The notes under the pieces: model-generated
The model's database searches: none
What the model saw: the letters and a program-made list of their open reading frames with translations, nothing else
Told to the model about the DNA's origin: nothing
From: a bacterium
GTDB taxonomy: Bacteria > Verrucomicrobiota > Kiritimatiellia > CAIKKV01 > CAITUY01
DNA: 64,000 nucleotides
NCBI GenBank assembly: GCA_037128595.1
Contig: JBAXWB010000012.1
Location: 1-64,000, forward strand
Direction of reading: 5' to 3'
Shown: positions 43,023-50,134 of the stretch, one piece after another
Layout: the number at the start of each line of letters is the position of its first letter
Position numbering within the stretch: position 1 is the stretch's first letter
Translations under genes and position numbers: made by a program

Positions 43023-43050
43023 TTGATGACGAACTCGTAAAGGGTATAAT
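43023..43050 (+). promoter_or_regulatory. Sigma70-like promoter for a toxin-antitoxin cassette
   Basis: TTGATG at 43023-43028, 16 bases of spacer, TATAAT at 43045-43050. The start codon at 43057 lies at the expected transcription start, so the mRNA would be leaderless or nearly so. Confidence 0.6.
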
Positions 43051-43056
43051 GCTGGC

Positions 43057-43287
43057 ATGAGTATTACAGCGGAAAAAGTCATGACGGAAGCGATGGGGCT
43101 TCCCCCTGTGTTACGGGCATTTGTTGCCGAGAAACTGATCGAGAGCCTTGATGCCTCCGATGCCCCCGCATTGTCGGCCAAATGGAAAAAGGAAGTTCGG
43201 CGGCGGTGCGCCGAATTGGATCGTGGCACAGTTGAACTTCATGATGCGGATGCCGTTTTTGCCAGGGCATACGCCGCGCTTGCATGA
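43057..43287 (+). CDS. Addiction-module antitoxin-like protein (ParE/RelE partner)
   Basis: A 76-residue protein with the pattern LRAFVAEKLIESLD and AKWKKEVRRRCAELDRG, typical of the short addiction-module components found next to RelE/ParE toxins. The toxin start overlaps its stop (ATGA). A promoter with a consensus -10 box lies directly upstream. Such proteins bind and neutralise the toxin, and often repress the promoter. Confidence 0.78.
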   Translation: MSITAEKVMTEAMGLPPVLRAFVAEKLIESLDASDAPALSAKWKKEVRRRCAELDRGTVELHDADAVFARAYAALA

Positions 43288-43574
43288 AGGCCTTAAAGTT
43301 CCATCCCGACGCCGAATCCGAAATGCTCGCGGCGGCGGCCTATTACGAGGAACAACAGCCTGATCTAGGAAGAAGGTTTCTGGCGTCGGTACAGGATGCC
43401 ATCAATCGCATTCTTTTGAATCCACACCTGTACCCGACCGTCGATCTTGATGTACGTCGGTGCCTCACAAAAACTTTCCCCTTTGGCGTATTGTTCCGGA
43501 ATCAACCGAGACGAATTGTCATCATGGCAGTCATGCATCAGCCCCGCGATCCTGACTACTGGAAAACCAGATGA
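43284..43574 (+). CDS. RelE/ParE-family toxin
   Basis: A 96-residue protein starting within the antitoxin stop. The features LKFHPDAESEMLAAAAYYEEQQ, LGRRFLASVQDAI and VRRCLTKTFPFGVLF are those of the RelE/ParE fold. Family members cleave mRNA at the ribosome or poison gyrase; which applies here cannot be read. It is a plus-strand cassette gene followed at once by attC site 8. Confidence 0.85.
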   Translation: MKALKFHPDAESEMLAAAAYYEEQQPDLGRRFLASVQDAINRILLNPHLYPTVDLDVRRCLTKTFPFGVLFRNQPRRIVIMAVMHQPRDPDYWKTR

Positions 43575-43576
43575 AT

Positions 43577-43645
43577 TGCGAACCACCGGCCGCACTGTAC
43601 ACCTCATTCTGACAGGTTCGGTGCCAGTGAGCCGCAACGTTGGCT
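43577..43645 (+). repeat. attC-like site 8
   Basis: Starts TGCGAAC and ends GTTGGCT. CGGC/GCCG and CACTG/CAGTG pair in an imperfect stem. Confidence 0.75.
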
Positions 43646-43693
43646 AGAAAGAATGACTTGATAAATGTGTTGCGGATGTGACACACTGAATTC

Positions 43694-43951
43694 ATGAAAA
43701 CAGCAGTCATCCATGCGAGAATCGAACCGCAGATCAAACGGCAGGCAGAAGGTGTCTTGCATAATCTCGGGATCAGCCCGACAGAGGCGATACGGATTTT
43801 TTATCGGCAGATCATGCTCAGACATGGGCTCCCATTCGCTGTGGCCGTCCCCAACGAATGCACTGCGGACACCCTTGAAAAGAGCCGCCGGGGCGAAGAT
43901 GTTCAGGAGTTTGAGTCATTGGATGCCATGTTTGAGAGCTGGAAGAAATGA
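43694..43951 (+). CDS. RelB/DinJ-family antitoxin
   Basis: An 85-residue protein. MKTAVIHARIEPQIKRQAEG followed by LGISPTEAIRIFYRQI gives the ribbon-helix-helix pattern of RelB/DinJ antitoxins. Its stop overlaps the toxin start by 4 bp. A TGTGT/ACACA inverted repeat at 43666-43685 directly upstream could be the operator for autorepression. Confidence 0.85.
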   Translation: MKTAVIHARIEPQIKRQAEGVLHNLGISPTEAIRIFYRQIMLRHGLPFAVAVPNECTADTLEKSRRGEDVQEFESLDAMFESWKK

Positions 43952-44217
43952 AGAAGGTCTCGCAGACCACCCAGTTCGCCCGTGACATCAAGAAGATGAG
44001 GAAACGCGGGAAGGATCTGGCAAAACTCAAGGCGATTGTGCGACAACTCGTCTCGGGAACACCACTCGATCCAAAGCACAGAGATCATCCCCTTGTCGGA
44101 GAGTGGAAGCCCTCGCACGATTGCCACGTGGAACCCGACTGGATCCTGATTTACACTGCTGACAATGATTCACTGAGGCTTGAACGAACCGGGACACATT
44201 CGGACTTGTTCAGATAA
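43948..44217 (+). CDS. YafQ-family mRNA interferase toxin
   Basis: An 89-residue protein. QFARDIKKMRKRGKDLAKLK, the central HPLVGEWKPSHDCHVEPDWI and the end LRLERTGTHSDLF match YafQ, including the histidines and the C-terminal HSDLF that supply the active site. YafQ cleaves mRNA in the ribosome during stress. It pairs with the DinJ-like antitoxin upstream and closes with attC site 9. Confidence 0.9.
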   Translation: MKKVSQTTQFARDIKKMRKRGKDLAKLKAIVRQLVSGTPLDPKHRDHPLVGEWKPSHDCHVEPDWILIYTADNDSLRLERTGTHSDLFR

Positions 44218-44224
44218 AACAATT

Positions 44225-44285
44225 GGCCAACCACACCTCGCTCTGTACGTCGCTGACGCGCCGACCGAGAAGGTAACCGTTAGGC
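44225..44285 (+). repeat. attC-like site 9
   Basis: Starts GGCCAAC and ends GTTAGGC, near-consensus ends. The internal arms ACCTCG and CGAGAAGGT pair imperfectly. Confidence 0.8.
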
Positions 44286-44357
44286 GGTACTAATTGACTA
44301 TGCTGTATTCCCTATAAAAGGCACCCCCTCATTACATAATAGAGGTTCCACTTAATC

Positions 44358-45008
44358 ATGAAAATTTTGTTTATTGGTAATAGTCACACATTCAACCATG
44401 GGGTGCCTTTTCAAGTGCGCGAACTTATTCGCCAAAATAATCCCGATGTTGACACCGCCATGTATGCTACGGGGGGGATGACAATCGGCGGGCACTCAAA
44501 ACAACAGGATATTCAAATGGCGATCCAATACCATGACTGGGACTACATTGTTCTGCAGCAGAAAACGCACCCATTTGATGGATACAATGTCTTGCTTGAC
44601 GACTGCAAGTCTTTGCTACCTTATATTCAAAAAACGCGTGCCGAAGTGCTTTTGTTTATGACCTGGGCAGAAAAAAGGATGCCATCAAATCAAGTCACAC
44701 TCGACAGTGCGTTTATGCAGGTAGCGCAGGCCATCAAAGCTACCCCCGTTCCTGTTTCAAGAGCATGGCATAGAATCCTGCGCTCAGAACCTAGTATTAA
44801 TTTATACGATATTGATGGCGAACATACAAGTCCTAGTGGCAGTTACTTGGCTTCCTGTGTATTTTATTCTGTCATTCAGAAGCGTTCGCCAGTTGGCCTT
44901 CCGAATAGAATTTGTGTCAACGGCGATGAATTGGTCAACATTAATCAACAGCATTGCGAAAAAATTCAAAAGGCAGCTTGGTTGGCTTTACAAGAAAATG
45001 TGGCCTAA
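44358..45008 (+). CDS. SGNH/GDSL-type hydrolase
   Basis: A 216-residue protein without signal peptide. The nucleophile block is ILFIGNSHTFNHG with Ser in GNSHT. The oxyanion Gly lies in the ATGGMTIGG block, YIVLQQ supplies block III, and the end DGEHTSPSGSYLAS carries the Asp-x-x-His pair (here D-G-E-H). SGNH enzymes are esterases or acyl hydrolases; the substrate is unknown. It is the largest cassette gene with a predictable enzyme activity, and attC site 10 follows its stop. Confidence 0.8.
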   Translation: MKILFIGNSHTFNHGVPFQVRELIRQNNPDVDTAMYATGGMTIGGHSKQQDIQMAIQYHDWDYIVLQQKTHPFDGYNVLLDDCKSLLPYIQKTRAEVLLFMTWAEKRMPSNQVTLDSAFMQVAQAIKATPVPVSRAWHRILRSEPSINLYDIDGEHTSPSGSYLASCVFYSVIQKRSPVGLPNRICVNGDELVNINQQHCEKIQKAAWLALQENVA

Positions 45009-45062
45009 CCATTCACTCCACCTGACGCCCGAAGCGGGCTCAGGTGAGTTCAAGCGGTGGGA
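45003..45062 (+). repeat. attC-like site 10, degenerate
   Basis: Starts GCCTAAC; CACTCCACCTGA pairs with TCAGGTGAG around a GCCC/GGGC hairpin. The 3' end reads GGTGGGA rather than GTT, so recombination there may be lost. Confidence 0.6.
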
Positions 45063-45073
45063 ATTATTAAATA

Positions 45074-45289
45074 ATGAATTTACAGAAGATACCCGGGAAA
45101 GTATTTGAGATAGCAGGATCCGTAGTTGGATTCTCGGGGTCGATATTTATTGCCCTTCAGATTAGGGCGGAACTAGCATCAACGGCAACGTCAATGTATC
45201 TGAGGCGTATAGCCGATTGTCATCCTTTGCGAGCTTCGCGTGTTCAAAATCTTAATCTTTCGATTTCGCCAAATAGGTCGAAACAATGA
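45074..45289 (+). CDS. Short protein after the last attC-like site, possibly truncated
   Basis: A 71-residue frame. The first 30 residues (FEIAGSVVGFSGSIFIALQI) form a membrane helix; the remainder has composition unlike the start, as if the frame were broken or the cassette cut short. No attC site follows before the phosphatase-like gene. It may mark the right-hand edge of the array. Confidence 0.35.
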   Translation: MNLQKIPGKVFEIAGSVVGFSGSIFIALQIRAELASTATSMYLRRIADCHPLRASRVQNLNLSISPNRSKQ

Positions 45290-45355
45290 CCCGGCCAGCC
45301 AAGGTGGGTAAGAATGTTCTTCAAAATCGACCCGTAATACCTGATATTGAGCCGC

Positions 45356-45796
45356 ATGTCTGACATCGTATTGTTTATTTGTACCGGCAACTATTACCGG
45401 AGCCGGTTTTCAGAGCTTCTTTTCAATACGCTTGCGCCGCAATACGGGGTGAACACCCGCGCGGTGTCACGGGGCCTGATTACGGAGTTGATTTCAGTTG
45501 AGATGGGCAGTATGTCGCCTCATGCGGTGAAAGGGTTGAAGGCCCGCAAGGTCGCTTTGGACGCCGTTCTGCGCCGGCCGATCCAGCTTCAGGAGTCGGA
45601 TCTGGTGGAGGCCGCCGTCGTGATTGCCATTGATGAATGGGAGCACCGGCCCATGATCAGTCAGCGCTTTCCCCATTGGGTGGATCGGGTCCGGTATTGG
45701 CAGGTCGCGGATATTCAGGACCTCGATCCCGAGGTGGCCCTGTTTGCATTGGAAACCCGTGTCCGGGCTTTGCTGGGAGAGTTAAAACATGAATAA
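45356..45796 (+). CDS. Low-molecular-weight phosphatase-like protein
   Basis: A 146-residue protein from ATG 45356 (TTG 45347 would add three residues). The N-terminal FICTGNYYRSRFSE has the C-x5-R-S loop of low-molecular-weight tyrosine phosphatases and arsenate reductases; the usual C-terminal D-P pair is not obvious. The middle contains SPHAVKGLKARKVALDAVLRRPIQL. It overlaps the ABC ATPase gene by 8 bp, so the two are translationally coupled. Its broken relative overlaps the TonB receptor, which suggests that this gene was part of the same transport operon. Its target is unknown. Confidence 0.75.
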   Translation: MSDIVLFICTGNYYRSRFSELLFNTLAPQYGVNTRAVSRGLITELISVEMGSMSPHAVKGLKARKVALDAVLRRPIQLQESDLVEAAVVIAIDEWEHRPMISQRFPHWVDRVRYWQVADIQDLDPEVALFALETRVRALLGELKHE

Positions 45797-46856
45797 ATCG
45801 ATTCCTGCAGCGATTGAAGTGCGTCATGTCGTCAAGCGGTTCGGGGCCGTGACGGCGCTGGATGATGTGTCGCTATCCATTCCCGCGGGCGAGATGTTCT
45901 TTCTCCTCGGTCCCTCAGGGTGCGGCAAAACCACGTTGCTGCGTATTCTTGCCGGCCTCGAAACGCCCGATTCCGGGACGGTATATTTCAATGGACGGGA
46001 TGTGGCGGAACTGCCGGCCTATGAGCGCGGAGCGCCCATGGTGTTTCAGAACTACGCGCTTTGGCCGCACTTGAATGTCCGCGACAATGTGGCGTTCGGC
46101 TTGGTGGAGCGCCATGTGCCAAAACAGGAGACCGAAAGCCGGACGCAAGATGTCCTGAACCGGGTCGGGCTGGCGGGACTGGGCGGGCGCATGCCCGGGC
46201 AGTTGTCCGGGGGCCAGCAGCAGCGGGTGGTCCTGGCGCGTGCCCTGGTGCTCAATCCGGCGGTCATTCTGCTGGATGAACCCTTGTCCAATCTGGATGC
46301 GAAACTGCGGGTGGAGATGCGGCTTGAGATCGATAAGCTCCGGCGTGATACGAATATCACGTTTGTGTATGTGACCCATGACCAGGCCGATGCGCTCGCC
46401 CTGGCGGACCGCATGGCGGTCATGCATGCCGGGAAGGTGAGCGCAATGGGAACGCCCTTGGAGTTGTATGCCCGTCCCCCGAATGTCTTTTGTGCGGATT
46501 TCCTCGGTGAGGCGAATTTTATCGAGGGCGTGGCGAAGGGCATGACGGTCCAGACCCAATTGGGGAATTGGGTCTGGCAGAATGACGGGGCCGCGCCATT
46601 TATTGCCGGGGCGCAGGTCTGTCTGGTGCGACCCGAAAATATCCAGTGTGTGGAAAACGCCAGGAGCGGGGTCAATGCGTTTGAGGCCGACATCACGGAG
46701 GTGAGGGTCAATGGCGCCACGGTGACGGTGTCGCTACTCGCGGCGGAGATGACGCTGAAGGCCACCGTGCTGACGCAGCGGTCGCTCGGGTTCAGGAAGG
46801 GTGACCGCCGGTGGTGGGCGGTGGCGCCGGAGAATGTGGTGTTACTGTCTCTATGA
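45789..46856 (+). CDS. ABC transporter ATP-binding protein, FbpC/PotA type
   Basis: A 355-residue ATPase. Walker A is LGPSGCGKTTLL, the Q-loop is VFQNYALWPHL, the signature is LSGGQQQR, Walker B is VILLDEPLSNLDAK, and the H-loop is VTHDQADA. A C-terminal TOBE-like domain starts near residue 235. This arrangement serves iron(III), polyamine, sulfate or 2-aminoethylphosphonate importers. The start overlaps the phosphatase-like gene and the end overlaps the permease (ATGA), giving one operon. The TonB receptor upstream suggests iron, which is inference. Confidence 0.9.
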   Translation: MNKSIPAAIEVRHVVKRFGAVTALDDVSLSIPAGEMFFLLGPSGCGKTTLLRILAGLETPDSGTVYFNGRDVAELPAYERGAPMVFQNYALWPHLNVRDNVAFGLVERHVPKQETESRTQDVLNRVGLAGLGGRMPGQLSGGQQQRVVLARALVLNPAVILLDEPLSNLDAKLRVEMRLEIDKLRRDTNITFVYVTHDQADALALADRMAVMHAGKVSAMGTPLELYARPPNVFCADFLGEANFIEGVAKGMTVQTQLGNWVWQNDGAAPFIAGAQVCLVRPENIQCVENARSGVNAFEADITEVRVNGATVTVSLLAAEMTLKATVLTQRSLGFRKGDRRWWAVAPENVVLLSL

Positions 46857-48547
46857 AAATTCGATTTAGCACGCCCGTTTCTGTCATGCTCATTGTGGCT
46901 ACACTGGGAATATTCCTGGTCTGGCCGATGGCGCATGTGTTCGTGCGCTCGTTCTGGGACGACCATGGGTTCACCCTGTTGTATGTGACCGGGCTCTTTA
47001 CGAATACCGTTCATCTCCAAGCGGGGCTGACGAGTTTTCTCATCGCGACCTGTGTGACGCTCAGTTGCGTCGCGGTCTCGCTGCCGATGGCCTGGCTGTT
47101 TGCCCGGCGCTCCTTTTACGGGAAGGCTGTGTGGTCGGGCTTGCTCCTGCTTCCCATGATCCTGCCCCCGTTTGTGAGTGCCGTGGGCATGAAGATCATT
47201 TTTTCGCGCGCGGGTGCCTTGAGCACCCTGATGATGAATCTCGGTCTGGTGAATGGGCCGGTAGACTGGCTGGGCCATTTCCCCCTCCTGGGGATTGTGC
47301 TGCTGGAAACCTTGCATCTGTTTCCGATCCTATTCCTCAATCTTGTGGCCGCCCTCGCCAATATTGATCCCTCGCTGGAGGAGTCCGCCCTGAATCTGGG
47401 GGCCTCCCCGCTGCGGGTCTTCAGGCGGGTGACCCTGCCGCTCGCCATGCCGGGTTTGTTTGCCGGGATGGCGCTGGTGTTCATCTGGTCCTTCACGGAA
47501 CTGGGAACGCCGCTGGTGTTCGGGTTGCGGCGGGTGCTGCCGGTGGCCATCTATGACAGTGTGGCTGAAATCGGCACGAATCCCTCGGGCTATGCGATGG
47601 TCACGTTTGTGCTGGTCATTTCCGCCCTCGGGTTCTGGCTCAGCAAGCGGCTCTTGTCGCGCCAGCGCTCGGTGGCCACGCTGGGCCGGTTGAGCCAGGC
47701 CCGCCGGGAAATCCCTTTATCCTTTCGCGGGACGCTTCTGGTCTATCTGCTGGTGGGCGGCGTGTTGTTCGCGGCGGTCCTGCCGCAGATCAGTGTGGTG
47801 CTGTTGTCGGTCAGTCACCGCTGGTTCCTGACGGTGCTGCCGGAGGGGTTCACGCTGGAGTTCTTCGGGCAGGCGCTCAATTCCGAACTGACGCGGACCG
47901 CCTTGTTGAACAGTCTGTCATTTTCCCTGATTGCGACGGTGCTGGATCTGCTGTTGGGGTTCGGTATCGCCTGGCTATGTGTACGCAAGCGGATCTGGGG
48001 GAGTGACTGGTTGGATGCCCTGGCCATGCTTCCGCTCGCGGTGCCGGGGCTGGTGATTGCGTTCGGGTATATGGGGTGTTTTTCCGGCACATTCCCGAAC
48101 ACCCTGCTGGATCCCCGGATGAATCCCATGATTCTGCTGTCGGTGAGTTATGCCATTCGCAGGTTGCCCTACATGGTCCGGGCCGCGCATGCCGGGCTGG
48201 AGCAGGTCAGTTCCACCTATGAGGAAGCGGCGGCCAATCTCGGGGCCTCCCCGTTCCGGGTGGTCTGGCGCATTACGCTTCCCTTGATTTCGGCGAATTT
48301 GCTGGCGGGCGCCATCCTCTGTTTCTCCTTCTCCATGCTGGAGGTGTCCGACAGTTTGATCCTGGCCCAGTCCGAGAACTTTTATCCCATCACCAAGGCA
48401 ATTTATGCGCTGCTCGAAAGTCTGGAGAATGGGCTGAATATTGCCTCCGCGCTCGGGGTCTGGGCGATGGCCCTGCTCGGGGCAGGCCTGTTGTTGGCCA
48501 CCGCCCTGATGGGCAAACGGATCGGCCAGATGTTCCGGGCTGGGTGA
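46853..48547 (+). CDS. ABC transporter double-domain permease, FbpB type
   Basis: A 564-residue inner-membrane protein. The start at 46853 overlaps the ATPase stop by 4 bp. It has about 12 hydrophobic segments and two copies of the EAA loop that docks the ATPase: ALNLGASPLRVFRRVTLPLA near residue 180 and AANLGASPFRVVWRITLPLI near residue 460. Fused two-domain permeases are typical of FbpB/SfuB iron transporters. No periplasmic substrate-binding gene is adjacent, although this importer class needs one. Confidence 0.9.
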   Translation: MKIRFSTPVSVMLIVATLGIFLVWPMAHVFVRSFWDDHGFTLLYVTGLFTNTVHLQAGLTSFLIATCVTLSCVAVSLPMAWLFARRSFYGKAVWSGLLLLPMILPPFVSAVGMKIIFSRAGALSTLMMNLGLVNGPVDWLGHFPLLGIVLLETLHLFPILFLNLVAALANIDPSLEESALNLGASPLRVFRRVTLPLAMPGLFAGMALVFIWSFTELGTPLVFGLRRVLPVAIYDSVAEIGTNPSGYAMVTFVLVISALGFWLSKRLLSRQRSVATLGRLSQARREIPLSFRGTLLVYLLVGGVLFAAVLPQISVVLLSVSHRWFLTVLPEGFTLEFFGQALNSELTRTALLNSLSFSLIATVLDLLLGFGIAWLCVRKRIWGSDWLDALAMLPLAVPGLVIAFGYMGCFSGTFPNTLLDPRMNPMILLSVSYAIRRLPYMVRAAHAGLEQVSSTYEEAAANLGASPFRVVWRITLPLISANLLAGAILCFSFSMLEVSDSLILAQSENFYPITKAIYALLESLENGLNIASALGVWAMALLGAGLLLATALMGKRIGQMFRAG

Positions 48548-48562
48548 GCACGAAAGTTGTTA

Positions 48563-48645
48563 GGTTACTGAGTTGTCAGGTTGTTAAGTTAATGAGCGAA
48601 GGCTTTTGTTACACAACAACTTAACAACCTGACACCTCAGCAACC
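48563..48645. repeat. 28-bp inverted repeat between fbpB-type and rfbA genes
   Basis: The arm 48563-48590 and the arm 48618-48645 are complementary at 26 of 28 bases, with a loop of 27 bases. It begins shortly after the permease stop and may end its transcript. There is no T-run, and the wording GGTTGTTAAGTT is of a type often dispersed in genomes. Confidence 0.65.
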
Positions 48646-48723
48646 ATCTTGTTCTGTGGACAATACGCTCGACATCTTCTGATTTTATTTGAGAATGAGG
48701 ATATTCAATAAGGAGGGTGGATT

Positions 48724-49593
48724 ATGAAGGGAATCATACTGGCCGGGGGATCGGGGACGCGGTTATTTCCGCTGACGAAGGCGGTGAGCAAGCAGCTCCT
48801 GCCGATTTATGACAAGCCAATGATTTACTATCCCCTTTCCGTCCTCATGCTGGCGGGCATACGGGATATCCTGATTATCAGCACTCCCCATGATCTGCCG
48901 CTCTTCCGCCAGTTGTTGGGCGACGGCTCGCAGATCGGGCTCAACCTGATCTATGCCGAACAGCCGAAGCCGGAAGGACTGGCGCAAGCCTTCATCATCG
49001 GCCGGGAGTTTGTCGGCACCAGTCCGGTGGCCCTGATCCTGGGTGATAACATCTTCTATGGTCACAACTTCTCCTCCATTTTGAAGGAAGCCAGCCAGTT
49101 GAAGGAGGGCGCCTTGATTTTCGCCTATCCGGTGGCGGATCCCGAGCGTTATGGAGTGATTGAGTTTGATGCCAATGGCAAAGCCCTTTCCCTGGAGGAG
49201 AAGCCGGAGAAGCCGAAATCGAAGTATGCGATTCCCGGCCTCTACTTCTATGATAACCGGGTGCTGGAGATTGCCGCCAAACTCAAGCCGTCGCCCCGTG
49301 GCGAGCTGGAGATTACCGACTTGAATCTGGCCTATCTTAAGGCTGGAAAAATGCGGGTGCATTCCCTGGGGCGGGGCTTCGCCTGGCTGGACACGGGGAC
49401 CCATGACTCGATGTATCAGGCGGCCAGCTATGTGCAAACCGTGCAGATCCGGCAGGGCTTCAAAATGGCCTGTATTGAAGAGATTGCCTATTCGATGGGG
49501 TATATCACCCGTGAGCAGCTCAAGGCTCTGGGGCAGGAAATGGTCAAAAATGAATATGGGCAGTACCTGATCCGTATGGCGGAGGAAGTGTAA
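48724..49593 (+). CDS. rfbA: Glucose-1-phosphate thymidylyltransferase
   Basis: A 289-residue protein with AAGGAGGG eight bases before ATG 48724. [18 protein letters not shown] is the nucleotide-binding loop; [25 protein letters not shown] and EEKPEKPKS are characteristic. It makes dTDP-glucose from glucose 1-phosphate and dTTP, the first step towards dTDP-L-rhamnose and related sugars. Next comes rfbC after 2 bp. The middle and last enzymes (RfbB, RfbD) are not in the window. Confidence 0.95.
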   Translation: MKGIILAGGSGTRLFPLTKAVSKQLLPIYDKPMIYYPLSVLMLAGIRDILIISTPHDLPLFRQLLGDGSQIGLNLIYAEQPKPEGLAQAFIIGREFVGTSPVALILGDNIFYGHNFSSILKEASQLKEGALIFAYPVADPERYGVIEFDANGKALSLEEKPEKPKSKYAIPGLYFYDNRVLEIAAKLKPSPRGELEITDLNLAYLKAGKMRVHSLGRGFAWLDTGTHDSMYQAASYVQTVQIRQGFKMACIEEIAYSMGYITREQLKALGQEMVKNEYGQYLIRMAEEV

Positions 49594-49595
49594 TC

Positions 49596-50132
49596 ATGGC
49601 GCTCCAGGTTATTCCTCAGGCGATCCCTGAGGTCAAGTTGATCATTCCGGATGTGTTTGGCGATTCCCGTGGATTTTTCCAGGAGACCTACAAGCAGGAG
49701 GCCTACCGGGCGGCGGGGATACCGGGTCCCTTCATTCAGGACAACTGGTCCCGCTCCACGAAGGGAACCTTGAGGGGGCTCCATTATCAGTTACCCAATC
49801 CGCAGGATAAACTGGTGTGGGTGGTCAGCGGTGAGATTTTTGATGTGGCTGTGGATATCCGGCGGGACTCACCCACCTTTGGGAAATGGGTGAGCGCCAT
49901 CTTGTCGGCGGCGAATCATCACCAATTCTTTATTCCGGCCGGCTTTGCCCACGGGTTTTGCGTGATGAGTGATGAGGCGGACTTCATGTACAAATGCAGT
50001 GCGTGTTATTCGCCGCAGGATGAAAAGGGCATTCTCTGGTCCGATCCTGCCCTGGCGATCCCCTGGCCCGTTACCACCCCGATCCTGTCGAAACGGGATG
50101 TGGGGCTTCCGCGTTTGGCGGATATGAAGTAA
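49596..50132 (+). CDS. rfbC: dTDP-4-dehydrorhamnose 3,5-epimerase
   Basis: A 178-residue cupin protein. The motif GTLRGLHYQ holds the catalytic histidine, and FIPAGFAHGFCVMSDEADFMYK the second active region with its tyrosine nearby. It epimerises dTDP-4-dehydro-6-deoxyglucose at C3 and C5. It is co-transcribed with rfbA. Together they supply activated deoxysugars, probably for surface polysaccharide. The gene ends 2 bp before the convergent RND gene. Confidence 0.94.
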   Translation: MALQVIPQAIPEVKLIIPDVFGDSRGFFQETYKQEAYRAAGIPGPFIQDNWSRSTKGTLRGLHYQLPNPQDKLVWVVSGEIFDVAVDIRRDSPTFGKWVSAILSAANHHQFFIPAGFAHGFCVMSDEADFMYKCSACYSPQDEKGILWSDPALAIPWPVTTPILSKRDVGLPRLADMK

Positions 50133-50134
50133 GA

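Larger units (their letters stand above)
39023..45289 (+). mobile_element. Integron-type gene cassette array without an integrase
   Basis: Ten attC-like sites separate eleven short segments, with their genes all on the plus strand and each site close behind a stop codon. Sites run from an AAC end to a GTT end and can fold on themselves. Contents are small membrane or unknown proteins, a SGNH hydrolase and three toxin-antitoxin pairs, as in sedentary chromosomal integrons. No tyrosine recombinase integrase gene lies in the window, so this is a cluster of attC sites lacking an integrase, or the far end of an array. Base composition is lower in G+C than the flanks. Confidence 0.85.

Noticed and set aside
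46052-47317. 421-codon minus-strand frame across ABC ATPase and permease
   Set aside because: Antisense to two genes with full motif sets; composition is low complexity.
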